Shown: positions 19,949 to 30,931, counted from the stretch's first letter. The stretch is 64,000 nt of DNA from Schizosaccharomyces osmophilus (GCF_027921745.1 NC_079238.1:310001-374000); one strand, 5' to 3'. Notes: a model not told the origin generated them from the sequence alone. Translations and numbers: made by a program.

Positions 19949-22323
19949 ATGAAAAACAATTCTTCAATATTCGTAGCAGGTAGGTTTATCGTACCTGACA
20001 GAATTGCTAACTTTCAGTGCGAGTGAGGCCGTTTACCGAGCAAGAACAAGAATTTTTGGTTGAAACACCAAATTCAGCAGAATATCTTGGTGATGGTTCC
20101 CTTGCTGGAGCAAAGTCTTCCTCCGGTTTCTCCGAACAGTCAAGAAAACGAGGGATCCGTCGCATCGTACGCGTCTTGGATAATAATGTATTAGTGTTTG
20201 ATCCTCCAGAAGAAAATCCACTAGCTGGCGTGCAAAAATCTATCCTTTCTGCTGGTAAGCGATTTCGGGACCTTCGATTCGCCTTTGATAGACTATTTCA
20301 CGACACTGCTACGCAGGAAGAGGTATACCAGGGAACTACAAAATCATTGTTAGACAGTGTGCTTGATGGGTACAATGCTACTGTGTTTGCTTATGGCGCT
20401 ACTGGGTGCGGGAAAACGCATACCATTAGTGGTGAGCCCAATGACCCTGGCATCATATTTCTTACCATGCGCGAGTTGCTGACTCGAATTGAAAATGTCA
20501 AGGCTACCATGAACGTTGAGCTTTCGGTATCTTACTTGGAAATCTATAATGAAAAGATTCGTGATCTGCTTTCCCAAGATCCAACGTCTTTAGTAACTCC
20601 CAAGTCGTTGACTATCCGAGAAGATGCTGACCAAAACATTTCGGTTCCGGGTCTTACATGCTTTTCACCAAAGGATTTGGAAGAGGTAATGGATATTATC
20701 GTACGTGGCAACAACAATCGGACTATGTCCCCTACTGAGGCAAATGCAGTTTCTTCACGATCCCATGCCGTTCTACAAATTTACGTTCACCAAACTCCTC
20801 GGTCCAACCCTGATGGAAAAAAATTGCACTCAGTTTTTTCGTTTATTGATTTAGCAGGTTCTGAACGAGCCAGTGCGACAAAGAACCGAGGCGACCGTTT
20901 AGTAGAAGGTGCCAACATAAACCGTTCCTTACTAGCATTAGGGAATTGTATCAATTCTCTTTGCGACCAACGTCGTCGACAACATATTCCTTACAGGGAC
21001 TCAAAGCTCACACGACTGCTCAAATTTAGTCTTGGGGGAAACTGTAAAACTGTAATGATTGTGTGCGTTTCACCTTCTTCGCAACATTACGATGAAACCC
21101 ATAATACGCTCAAATATGGAAATCGAGCTAAAAACATAAAAACGAAGGTTTCCCGAAACACTATTAGCGTGGATCGACACGTTAGTGAATATGTTCGAGT
21201 TATCTATGAGCTTCGACAGCGTGTATCGTTTTTACAAAAGCGGATTTCAGAGGAATCCAATCAATTTCTCTCTTCGAAAGAAGCTCGGAAAATATCTTCT
21301 CGAGAAGTTCGGATGCTAGAAGCTCGGAACATCTTGAAAGCCTCTTTTGATGGATCTCGGGATTTACAAAAAGAACTCATACACAACGTCCGTACCCTTA
21401 GAAAGCTGGAAGACGAAATTCTTCTTTCCCAATTTTGGATAGCGCAAGCAGAAAACCATGAGGCAATTCCGAAAAAAGAGCTGGATTCGATGAAAACCCG
21501 ACTTGAACAACTTTACTCCGAACGCACTGTGATTTTCTCGAAGGTTAATCCTGATGAAATCTGCAAAACATTTTTGAACAGTATTTCTCACATTATAGCT
21601 TCGTTTAAAGCCGAAGGTGATGATTTGTATGCTGATATGCTTCAAGACGAAGTTGATCTTTTAAAGTCCATTGTTGAAAACCAAATTTTGGACGTTAGGT
21701 CGGAAGCAGAGTCTCTTTCTATTGTTACAAAGAAAATGATGCAAAACATGTTTTCATTAATTCCTTTACTCCCTGAGGAGGCTGTCGATACGAACGAATA
21801 TCTTGCAAATGCTTTCGATCAACTGGTCGGTATTTCCCCTTCGACGACACAGTTCGAAGTTACGAAATATCTCCCTTTATCGAAGCAGGTTGGGCTGACT
21901 TATGCAAATGATCTTCCACAATCACCAAGCAGGTTCAAAGCTCGTTCACCCACTAAAGCAGCTCGTGTTTTGAAAAAGCCATTAAAAAAACGTGTCCGTT
22001 TTAGTGAGATGCCTTTAGGAAGCCCTGTAGCAGCCTCCAAGTCAAAAACGAAACCTAAGCGATGGGCTCTAGATCCTTTTAAAAATAAGCCTTCTCGATT
22101 TCGGTTGGGATCGTCGATGCGTCGAGCTGGTAGTCCATCTTCACCAACCAAAAATGCTTCAGCACCTCAAACTAATTCGGATTCAAATTTAATGCCTCCC
22201 CCATCTACCATGCACTTTCCTAGACGCGATTCCCTTTTAAAGCTCAACCCTGAAGCAATAGCAAGTCGTCGAACATCGCTTGTAATGCAACCTCTTCTAA
22301 AAAATCCAGAGAAGAAAAGTTAG
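19949..22323 (+). CDS. klp6: Kinesin-8 motor protein Klp6
   Basis: A 778-residue N-terminal kinesin. Klp5/Klp6 heterodimers shorten microtubules and aid chromosome congression. Exon 1 (19949-19979) encodes ten residues, and a 38-nt intron with GCTAAC branch leads to exon 2 (20018-22323), restoring FVAVRVRPFTEQE. Motor motifs: P-loop GATGCGKT at 137-144, switch I NAVSSRSHA, switch II DLAGSERAS, and YRDSKLTRLLK. The kinesin-8 neck and coiled coil follow. The tail carries KKRVRFSEM (near 667-675), a PP1-docking RVxF motif known in this family to recruit phosphatase for checkpoint silencing, and a WALDPF motif just after. Naming klp6 rather than klp5 rests on its neighbour vid27. Confidence 0.93.
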
Positions 22324-22877
22324 TTTACAATTTGATTATGGAAACCCTAACATGAGAAACGCAACCGTCACGATTATGCTTGTTGCATCCTCATCCACGC
22401 TCTTTCTAATGATTCTTTATTTTTTGTGTCATTTTACCGTTTCCCGCTATAATGATCTACCATTCCTTTCTTTCCTTGTTTTCTTTTCTTTTTTGATGAA
22501 CTAATTTAATGCACTAATTCAAATAATACACGCAGTTTTATGATTTTGTTCAGCTAAACCTTTTGTTCGTATTGCAAACGAGAAGTAATCTACAATGATC
22601 TCACAAACAATAAAAAATTTCTCTACTAAAACAGTGTAAAAGCTTTCCTTTGTTCAATCATGCAGCCTTTCATATTCGATTGCTTTGAATCACTGAATTT
22701 CCTATGTAAACAAAAGTAACATTGTTCCTCGGGCAATGACTTCAAGGAGATTAAACACGTAGACGCATCCAAAGTGCCAAAGGTGAGAAAAGGAAGAGAA
22801 TTGGGATTTTATGAGCTTTTTTACCTTAAAATTTGAAAATGTTTATGCTGAAATCCTTAGGGTACGGATAATGCACA
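22324..22877. other. Intergenic region, klp6 3' / vid27 5'
   Basis: About 550 bp of AT-rich DNA between tandem genes. No gene or strong motif seen. Confidence 0.6.
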
Positions 22878-25472
22878 ATGACTATGACTTCGCTAACGAA
22901 ATTTAGGAAATACATATGGGGAAATTCCACCTCAAGTGAAATTATGCAGATTCCATATGGTCAATTATATTCTGTTCATAATGATTTTCGAGAGTGCATG
23001 TACGTTTTCGTGAAACTTAAGACAAACGAAGACACGAGACTAATAAGTTGAAAACAGGTTTAAGGATGCCAGTGCTTCCATTCGAAGGACAACTGTGGAA
23101 TTCCAATATCAATTGGTAATTCAAAGAGCGTATGAAGAAGGAGAAGAAATCTTGGAGGGAGATGGATCCGATGAGGTTGAAGATGAGCAAGCATTTCTAC
23201 TGGATGAACGATTGAATCTACGATTTGAAGTGAAAAAGGACGGAATCACGATGATGTGGGATAACCCAGAATTTCAAGATGGAACTTTATATGAATTTAC
23301 GTGCGAAGATGGGTTGCAAGAAGGAGTGGCGTACACATTTGAAATGGTTGCATTGCAATGCATGTATGAACGAAAATACCGTCAACCTCACAGCAAAGCT
23401 ACGATTGCAGATTTGGAACAATTCAGTATCCCTATTAATCGTCTTCAATCGTCTACTGATAGTTTGGAGAACATAATAACAAAATTGGATCTGAAATCCG
23501 AAGACTTGGCTCGTCACAAGTCTCATAAACTTAGCCAGGATGAATTGGATGAACTAGCTGCCCAAGATTTCATAACTTTGAATCCACAAGCATCCGAAGT
23601 GAAAACTCCATGCGGAATCACCGAAAAGAAGCAAAAGGCTCCGAAAGTGGTTGATTTGGAAAAAGAAATCTCAAAAGAAGGGCAAACAGACCTAGGAGCA
23701 GCAGACGAAGATGGAGTCGAGGAAACAGAGGATTCGTTCGAAGGAGAATTAATGGGGTTTGTTCATGCCGAGCTTCATTTATTTGACTCTTTGGAAGAAA
23801 TCTTCGTTCTGCAAACTAAAGATGCAGAAGCATGTATTTATGACCTTGGAAATTGGAACTATTGGTTTACGCTCACGTCGAAGGAGCGAAAATGGATGAA
23901 TCAATCGGTGGGGTCAAACATGAATCCAGTATTTTCTTTTGAGCATCTTTCCTTCATCTGGAATTACTATGATGAAATTGGAACTGCATTTTCATGGTTA
24001 TTACGATTTCCAAATCAGGAAGAAATGGATAAATTCCAGGAAATCCTTATGCGAGCTTTATGGGAAAACTTGAATCAACAAAAGTGGCTCAAAATTAAGG
24101 ATGATGACCGGGAATACGTTCGAGATGCATTTTATGAGGATGATGAGATGCCTGATGCAGAGTCTGAGGAAGACGAAGAAGCTTTGCTGCGCCAATTGCA
24201 ACAGCGAAACTTGGAAGAGGAAAGTGAAAACGAAGTTCGTGATTCTTTTGCAGAGTTTAGTGAAAGTGAGGATAGCGACATTGATGAATCAAGATGGAGA
24301 AAAGAGACAAAGGACGAGAAGAATAGTATTCTGGCAGTGGGATATAAAAATGATCGTTCTTATGTTGCACGAAATAATAGAATCGGTGTATTTAAGCATG
24401 TCGACGATAGCCTAAAATTTGACACATCGATTAATAACTTGTCTAAACCGAACGGTAAACCGTTACAGCCTACCAAGGTTTTGTTGCAAAATCAAGACTC
24501 CTCGATTGTATTTCAGACGAAAGATTCGCCTCATCACTTATACAACTTAGATGTAGAATATGGAAAAGTGGTAGACGAATGGAAAATCCATGACGATGTA
24601 CCATTGGTGGCCGTGGCTCCTGACAATAAATTTGCGCAGATGACTGCAGAAAAGACGTTAGTGGGATTGTCGAATAATTCCATTTTCCGTATTGATCCTC
24701 GAGTAGAAGGAAACAAGTTGGTGGCAGAGGAGTTTAAGCAATATGCCACACGCAATCACTTTCATACAGCGGCCACCACTGAGAAAGGCTACATTGCCGT
24801 TGCAAGTGATAAAGGCGATATCCGATTATTCGATAGGCTTGGTATTAATGCCAAAACAGCTCTCCCTGCCTTGGGCGAACCCATCATTGGTATCGATGTC
24901 ACAGCTGATGGAAATTGGGTTCTCGCTACTTGCAAAACGTATTTGCTGTTGATCGATGCTCGAATCAAAGATGGACGCTACGCAGGCAAATTAGGATTTG
25001 AACGTAGTTTTGGTAAAGACAGCAAGCCAAAGCCAAAGCGTCTTCAGTTAAGGTAAGTCAAAGATTGAAGGGGAAAGAATTTAGTAGGAACTAACATGAG
25101 TCTAGTCCACAACATGTCGCCATGATGCAAGGCGAGTTAAAAGACGGAATATCATTTACAACAGCGAAATTCAATACAGGAATTGATGCTAAAGAAACAA
25201 CAATCATAACGAGTGTTGGTCCGTATTTGATTAGCTGGAATTTAGACCTCGTCAAGCGTGGCAAGTTGGATAAATACAAGCTTCGACGCTACCAAGCCAA
25301 CATTCAAGCCGAGGACTTCCGTTTTGGCACAGACAAAAACATGATTGTTGCTTTGCCGGACGATGTCACCATGATTGACAAGTCTTCTTTACGTCGACCT
25401 ACCCGAGCATCTATCTGTACCCCAACATTCAAAGCACCTTCCCGCAGCGATATCGTGAATGAACCATATTAG
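22878..25472 (+). CDS. vid27: Vid27 family protein
   Basis: An 827-residue protein of the fungal/plant Vid27 family, linked in budding yeast to vacuole import and degradation but biochemically undefined. Three exons: 22878-22999, 23058-25052 and 25106-25472; introns use GTACGT and GTAAGT donors and restore FRECMFKDASASIRRT and KRLQLSPQHVA. The N-terminal half is a PH-like region with FEHLSFIWNYYDE; a long acidic stretch (DDEMPDAESEEDEEALL) separates it from a C-terminal beta-propeller-like half with VAVAPDNKFAQMT, GYIAVASDKGDIRLFD and DGNWVLATCKTYLLLID. A second ATG two codons on is an alternative start. Length fits the family (about 780-830). Confidence 0.93.
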
Positions 25473-25833
25473 AAAGCAACGAAAAGATAAAGAAAGTAAG
25501 TTTTATGATGAATTCTGAGTTTTGGTTTCTTATAAGCAAGGTTCCCAGTCCAAAAAGGATTATAATGAAGGAAGAGGATACCTGTTGTTAATTTCATAGC
25601 ATTCCTAGCAAGTTTCGATAGACAAATAAGATATGAATGAATATAATATACAAGTGATCTATTCGGTGGTTTCCTCTGTGGGCTTGCAATATTTAATTTA
25701 AGCGTTGAAAACTGTTTATGTTTGTTTCCACTAATGTTATACTACAAACTATTTTTAGTTCTTAAAAACCTCTTTTTTTCTCAAACATATATTATTAGTA
25801 TAATTAATTCACTTCAGGGTTGGGAGAAACTCA

Positions 25834-26093
25834 TTAAAGCTGCTGAGAAAAATTACAAAGTTTTTCAACCAACCAATCCGCTACAGATATTTGATATATA
25901 AATACGAGACAATACGAAAGAAACCGACATATATAATGATCGAAAAAGCTCCCAAAGAAGAAAGCTTACCTTTGGGATCTGCTGGAGGGGAGAAAGAACG
26001 CCGAGAAGCAGCATCATGAAATGAAAACATAGAATTGCAAAGGATCGACCACTGCTGTTGCTTCTGTAAGAACTCTCCGCTGGTTGTAATCAT
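25834..26093 (-). CDS. Candidate small two-exon protein, 56 residues
   Basis: From the ATG at 26093 an exon runs to 25970, and a GTAAGC donor and CTGTAG acceptor join it in frame to exon 25880-25834, ending TAA. The product starts MITTSGEFLQKQQQW and ends DWLVEKLCNFSQQL, with balanced composition unlike random AT-rich translation. Without splicing the frame continues into a hydrophobic, low-quality tail. The intron (89 nt) has no good CTAAC branch site, which lowers confidence. I recognise no family. It is tandem with fhn1 on the minus strand and convergent with vid27. Confidence 0.38.
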
Positions 26094-26271
26094 CACAAAC
26101 AACTGCTCTTCAAAACATAATTATTCTTTATATAAAAAATCAAAAAAGCACAACCATTTGGAAAGTAGTCTTTCTTCACACATAACCCAACAATGTTGAA
26201 ATGCTAAAGACAAACAGCCAGAAAAGAAAAAAAAAAACCAAAATCAAGAGATTGAACCAACAAAAAAAATC

Positions 26272-26301
26272 AAACTCCCTCTTTGAAAAAAGAGGGAGTT
26301 T
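26272..26301. repeat. 13-bp perfect inverted repeat with GAAA loop
   Basis: AAACTCCCTCTTT at 26272-26284 and AAAGAGGGAGTTT at 26289-26301 pair perfectly around the GNRA-type tetraloop GAAA on the plus strand. It lies in a convergent intergenic region, in the long 3' side of both vid27 and fhn1. Confidence 0.9.
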
Positions 26302-26817
26302 CTCTTTTGTCGTCGTCGACATTTTAAACATTCAAAAGAGAAAAAAAAAAAAAGAAGAAACCCAGTGAGACAAGACAAAGTTCAATAAATAAAATAAAAT
26401 AAAACCCAATAAATAGTTGAATACAATAACATTTCGTAAACAATTCTCTCCTTTTTTTTCCTTCTTTCACAGAATCCGCGTATGCTCGACGACACGGTTC
26501 GAAAAATTAGCTTGTTGTTGCAAACAGAGGAGAGCAAGCAAATTGGGGGTTTTTTTATCTAGGTTTTTAATAAAAGCCGCAGGTACCGGGAAAGAAACAC
26601 TTCTTGACACATATGCTTCTTTCTTTCCAGTAGTAAGCTTCGTCATAAAAAATACAAAAGGTAATCATAATAATTAAATAATACCAAACATCATCCGAGC
26701 TCCAACTCGGGAGCTTACAATAGTTTTGTGAATAGACTTTTTCTTGGAAAACAAAAAATACAAAAAATAACTCCAAGAGAAAAGTTTTTTATCAAATCCT
26801 GTTGGAAACAAAGGAGA

Positions 26818-26886
26818 CCACAGCTACCAAAGCTGTGGAAATGTCAATCTCCCAACAAGGATTTGGAAAAAGGCACCGAAAGGTGC
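26818..26886 (-). other. Two short hairpins in the fhn1 3' UTR
   Basis: GCACC (26873-26877) pairs with GGTGC (26882-26886) and is extended by an A/T stem with one bulge that reaches the stop codon. CCACAGCT (26818-26825) pairs with AGCTGTGG (26831-26838). Both sit within 75 nt of the fhn1 stop and may affect 3' processing or stability; that is inference. Confidence 0.45.
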
Positions 26887-26889
26887 TTT

Positions 26890-27444
26890 TTAAACAGCCG
26901 ACATGGCAGGACGAGGAGCGACGGCAGGGCCGCTTCCCTTCTTACGACCACCACCACGGCTGTTGTAGGTATGAGTACCAACATCGTGTCTTACGAAGAA
27001 TTGGATAATGAAGGAAACAAGGTAAAGACCAAACAAGAACCAAAGAAAGAAACAAAGAGCACGCAATTCTCTGCAACGCTTGCCGCTGCCTTGGGTGAAA
27101 TGATTGCTGTCCAAAAAGCTTCGGTTTGCACAAGAATGGACACGAATGGCCACGGCAATACAGACACCTGCAGTCAAAGCGAAAATCCAGTTTAAGGCAT
27201 CGTAAGCAGCAATTAAATAAACATTACCAACAAGATTAGGCCAGAAAGCACCGAGGGCGGTAAGGAAGAACGTCAAGATGGAAAAGCAACCGACAAAGAC
27301 ACAAAAGTTGATCTTACCGGGAGAACCACCGTCGCCTTGTTGATCAACGAGGGCAGCAGCCAAAGCCAAACAGATTGTAGCGATGGCTAATTGGAAAATA
27401 CGCATGGGCCATTGGTACCAACCGTATTGTCTGATAGGCGACAT
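26890..27444 (-). CDS. fhn1: MARVEL-domain plasma membrane protein (Nce102/Fhn1 type)
   Basis: A 184-residue, intronless, four-span membrane protein. Nce102 proteins organise eisosome membrane domains and sense sphingolipids; S. pombe Fhn1 is the orthologue. Membrane segments are visible at about 14-33 (IFQLAIATICLALAAALV), 45-68, 78-100 and 130-150, with both ends cytosolic. The C-terminal tail after residue 150 is Gly/Arg/Ala-rich and basic. Position after vid27 and before rlp1 agrees with the S. pombe order as I recall it. Confidence 0.88.
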   Translation of the reverse strand: MSPIRQYGWYQWPMRIFQLAIATICLALAAALVDQQGDGGSPGKINFCVFVGCFSILTFFLTALGAFWPNLVGNVYLIAAYDALNWIFALTAGVCIAVAIRVHSCANRSFLDSNHFTQGSGKRCRELRALCFFLWFLFGLYLVSFIIQFFVRHDVGTHTYNSRGGGRKKGSGPAVAPRPAMSAV

Positions 27445-28722
27445 ATTGAAAACAATAGAATCAAGATCAGACGAGAAAAATTAGAAAATAATTGCACAAG
27501 AGATTGTTTTGTTTTGAATGTAAACAAAAACGTCAGCTGTAGTAGTCTCAAAAGAAGTCGGGACGAGTAGCAAAGAATCAAAGATTAGCAAATCAAAGCA
27601 AACCAACTTGAGTCAAGTCCACACAAAGGATCAGATTTTTTGTTGTTCTTCTTGGGAGTCAACGATCAGCGTACAGAAGCAAAAGGCGGCTGGGACGACC
27701 AACGTTTTAATAACTTCAAAAACCATTTCTAAGTCATTGTGACGCAACAATTTTACTGATCAAATCGTCATGAATTACCTCCATGTATTCCGGATGTTCT
27801 CGAGCAACTTTGATATCATATGTTGGACAAACCTAAATTCTCCAAGAGCCAAACTCTAATGATGTAAACAAAACGCAAGGTTGGTGGAACAGAACCAATG
27901 TTACGTCGAAATAGCGTGTTCTTTCGTGTTGACGAATAAAATACGAACCAGACAATCCGGAAGCGAAACCCAATTCGCAGTCGTTCGCGCCAATCATGCA
28001 AATCCAGACATGTCCTAATTTGCATTCCAAAAAGAATAATATAACAAGTTGGTGCAGGGAAATAAGAATGATTTCGACTCGACAGACATTCTTTTCAAGA
28101 GACATCTCCTTTTTTTCAGTTCGTTTTCCCTCCAAATTTCATCGTTTTTAGTCTGTTTTTTTTGCTGTTTTTGCTGTTTTTGCCGTGCGATCCACGGAAC
28201 CCCTCTTTTTTCTCCCGCTTTTTTCTCTCCTCTCCTCTCGACTCTTTCAGTCATACGAACTTTTTCCCTATGACACACCTAAACCGTGCCGAGATTCCTA
28301 AAGCTTCTCGTTAGGATTATACATCTTCGGTCCTTTAAGCGAAGTTTCCCTCGACCACCTCGAAACAACGAAGTTAGTTGTCCTCGGTGTTGTGATACGA
28401 CCTCGTTATAATAGAGGAGGAAGACACAGTTTTCGAGTAAGGGAGATGTAATCATGCAGTGGAAGAGAGTATGACAGAAATTCGGCCACGAGAGAATGGA
28501 TAATGAAAATAAAATGAGAAAATCAAGCAAAAAAGCATGCAACATGCAAACAGCAGCGCATGAAAGAACCGAACTCTTCCATCACACTGATGCGATCCCT
28601 CGTTCATAGTTGGGTATGTTGTCGCTCCCGCATATTCATCATCATAATCATAATCATAATCATTATCATTATCATTGTCCTTTCCTTTGCATTGCATTGC
28701 ATTGCATTGCCCTTGGACTGCC
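27445..28722. other. Intergenic region, fhn1 5' / rlp1 3'
   Basis: About 1.3 kb, long for this genome; presumably the fhn1 promoter and leader. Forkhead-type GTAAACAAA sequences occur near 27518 and 27858. Simple repeats at 28636-28711 abut the rlp1 3' end. Open frames seen here are low-complexity and probably non-coding. Confidence 0.55.
28636..28711. repeat. ATAATC/ATTATC and GCATT tandem repeats
   Basis: A run of CATCAT, CATAAT and CATTAT units (28636-28680) is followed by four tandem GCATT pentamers (28687-28711). They lie in the 3' UTR of rlp1, 12 nt beyond its stop codon. Confidence 0.85.
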
Positions 28723-29814
28723 TTATCCCATGAATTTCTTTTGCGAATTCTCGTCCTTGTCCTGCTTGCGATACGTGATTCCTTTGGCATCCAAAAAAAA
28801 TAAACACCCCAATTTCGTCCGCCGCTGTTCAAAGTAAAATCGCGTATGTGCTCGTCGCTCGGTTCGAAACGTTTCCAAAGTCACTGGTAAATGCGCTTTT
28901 GCGTTCAAGCACCAATTCGTACACACCACCCGACAACCTAGCATCTTGGATGCAGTCCTCAACTTGCGTTCTAACTCGAAATAGCGCTTTCCATATCCTC
29001 GCTCCAATCTCACTTGCCAATAAAACGACGACAATCCATCCAAAAATACATACGCCAAATGCATCTCGGTTCTCTTTGTTTCCAGTGATCCAAATCGCTC
29101 TCCATCAGCCGCTCTTTCCTCTTTGGCTTCTCGAAATCCAAGCGGTACAGGCTCTCCTTCTCCATGTTGGTGTCGCTTCCATATCGTTTCAAGTTCGTCT
29201 GCACTGTTTGGAATGCTATCCAAACATCCTTCAAATTCCGTAGGCCATACTATCACACACTGTCGTTGTAATATCTCTTGTGCCCGTTTCCATACAGTGC
29301 ATGTTTTTCTTCCTTTCGTCGTCGTTTCCTCTTCCACAGGCTTTCCCAAACTGTCTTTCCTTTGGGGTTCCAGCACGGTTCCTTCAACGCCTTCGCTCGA
29401 CGATGATGATGACGACGACGAGGAAGGCATCTGCGATAAAAACGAGTCTGCATTCTCTTTACCACATCCACACACCTCCAAATGCTTCTCTTTTTGGATC
29501 AGCTTCTCATGCACCACTTGCACCAATCGCTCTTGGTTCCAGTCCCACTCGCTATTGATCACCAAGATCAATGCCTGCGCTGACTTTACCAAGGCATTTC
29601 CCGCAAGGTGATATAACACTTCCGTCTTTCCTGAACAGCTTATTCCTTCAATCCCGTACACTTCGCCGTGTCGGACTTGCGAAAACATCAACGATTCAAT
29701 TGCATCGTTTTCGCTTTCTACCTTGTCACCGCTTTCACAATCGCTTCGTTGTTCTTGTCGTTTCCACCGTTCCCGTTGGTTTCGGAGCTTCATCACCCAT
29801 TCTGTCGCTTTCAT
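28723..29814 (-). CDS. rlp1: RecA/Rad51-family ATPase Rlp1 (XRCC2-like)
   Basis: A 363-residue Rad51 paralogue, the same length I recall for S. pombe Rlp1, which works with Rdl1 and Sws1 in homologous recombination. A P-loop-like GISCSGKT near residue 60 follows EVYGIEG; ALILVINSEW is the next core strand. YVFLDGLSSFYWQ suits Walker B and LGCRVVCTNWCL the following strand. A Ser-rich/acidic insert (ten consecutive Ser) and a Glu/Lys-rich section interrupt the core. The start is the ATG at 29814; the longer frame upstream has only TTG. Sequence divergence in this family is high, so the call leans on neighbours as well. Confidence 0.85.
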   Translation of the reverse strand: MKATEWVMKLRNQRERWKRQEQRSDCESGDKVESENDAIESLMFSQVRHGEVYGIEGISCSGKTEVLYHLAGNALVKSAQALILVINSEWDWNQERLVQVVHEKLIQKEKHLEVCGCGKENADSFLSQMPSSSSSSSSSSEGVEGTVLEPQRKDSLGKPVEEETTTKGRKTCTVWKRAQEILQRQCVIVWPTEFEGCLDSIPNSADELETIWKRHQHGEGEPVPLGFREAKEERAADGERFGSLETKRTEMHLAYVFLDGLSSFYWQVRLERGYGKRYFELERKLRTASKMLGCRVVCTNWCLNAKAHLPVTLETFRTERRAHTRFYFEQRRTKLGCLFFLDAKGITYRKQDKDENSQKKFMG

Positions 29815-30471
29815 CGTGATTCCTTGGTATTCACCACCAGCATCGGTTTCTCTGTTTAATTTTCGTTTTTTTATCCTCAAAAACTAGTATCCTTCTTCTT
29901 TCCACTGTTTTTATGCAAAACCGCCTTGGTGTTGTTCTACAACTTCCTAAACAGTTGGTTGTCTCCGGAATCGATACACAACTTTGCAGCCTCACCTGCA
30001 AAGAAAAGTAGATACCCGATAGACTTTCTGGAAGAGAAAACGACACCTTTTGGGCTTTTGTCACTATAGCTTTCTTTTTTTTCTTTTGTTTTTCCAAAAC
30101 TACTCTACATTTATACCGTTTCCCGTTTCTTTAAGAGTAAGTAGCGCTTGCAAGGCTTGCTCTTATATACTTAAAATAGCTAACATCCACCTCGACCATC
30201 TTCGCCAGCCACGCAGAAAATTTTATGAGGCGTTGCATTCTCTTCAACAAACAGGAACTTGCCATTCATGTCCAGTCAAATCGTTTACGCATACATTGAG
30301 TCCATAAACAAATGTTGCACTACATCTTTCATAACATCTTCAATTTTACTTTACACTTGTAATTACTTTATTATACGATAACAAACACAATAAAACAACC
30401 ACATTTATTACCACATGCTCAAGACAAAATTTTATTTCGCACATTAATAATGCAGAAAAGCATCAAGAGCT
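29815..30471. other. Intergenic region, rlp1 5' / rps27 3'
   Basis: About 660 bp. A TATATAAG on the minus strand near 30155 is a possible rlp1 TATA box. The plus frame around 30125-30300 is open and has two CxxC pairs, but the minus strand carries an equally plausible 29-codon frame, so I call neither. Confidence 0.5.
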
Positions 30472-30931
30472 TTAGTTCTTTCTCCTGAAAGAGCAGCCTT
30501 CCATGAGGCGAGCCTTACCACCTGTGGGTTGGCAAAGAACGGAAGCACAAGAGCCGCAGATAACAACGGTTTGAGCGTGGGAGAAAACAGTGGTAATGTT
30601 GAAGCAACCAGGGCACTTGACATCCTAATCATATGTTAGCTATCCGTTTCCCAACTCCGTTGCAAGGAAAAAAACAAAGCAAGCTTCCTAATCGATACCG
30701 CTTTCCAATTCTAGTATTGTACTTGCTCGTATTCCATGTGTGGTAATTGCTTTACTTGCGTTTCTCTTGCTCTTCAAAACATACCATGAAGAAGCTGCGA
30801 GGGCCTTGGACAAGCTGTTTAAGCTTGTGCTTTCTCATCTCAGATTCATGAGTAGGGTTCAAGAGATCAACTGCCAACTATATTTTGTTATTATTCATTC
30901 TTGTGTTCATTTCATGTTAACATACCACCAT
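30472..30931 (-). CDS. rps27: 40S ribosomal protein S27 (eS27)
   Basis: An 83-residue zinc-ribbon ribosomal protein. Three exons: 30931-30926 (six bases, Met-Val only), 30877-30785 and 30624-30472. Introns have GTATGT donors, and the second has a GCTAAC branch and TAG acceptor. The product begins [15 protein letters not shown], has [16 protein letters not shown], and the four zinc ligands in CPGC and CGSC, ending [10 protein letters not shown]. The tiny first coding exon is conserved in style with other fungal ribosomal protein genes. A HomolD box lies 71 bp before the ATG. Confidence 0.97.

Larger units (their letters stand above)
25473..26889. other. Convergent intergenic region, vid27 3' / fhn1 3'
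   Basis: About 1.4 kb. It holds a possible small two-exon minus-strand gene (25834-26093), a 13-bp perfect hairpin with GAAA loop (26272-26301), purine-rich A-tracts around 26340, and two short hairpins in the fhn1 3' UTR. Confidence 0.6.

Noticed and set aside
28855-28875. GGTTCGAA, resembling a tRNA T-loop/B box (also near 26497)
   Set aside because: No matching acceptor stem or A box at the right distance; one lies inside the rlp1 coding sequence.
30050-30307. Plus frame with two CxxC pairs, and a minus 29-codon ATG frame over the same bases
   Set aside because: Mutually exclusive, no recognised domain, and the minus frame lies upstream of the likely rlp1 TATA box.
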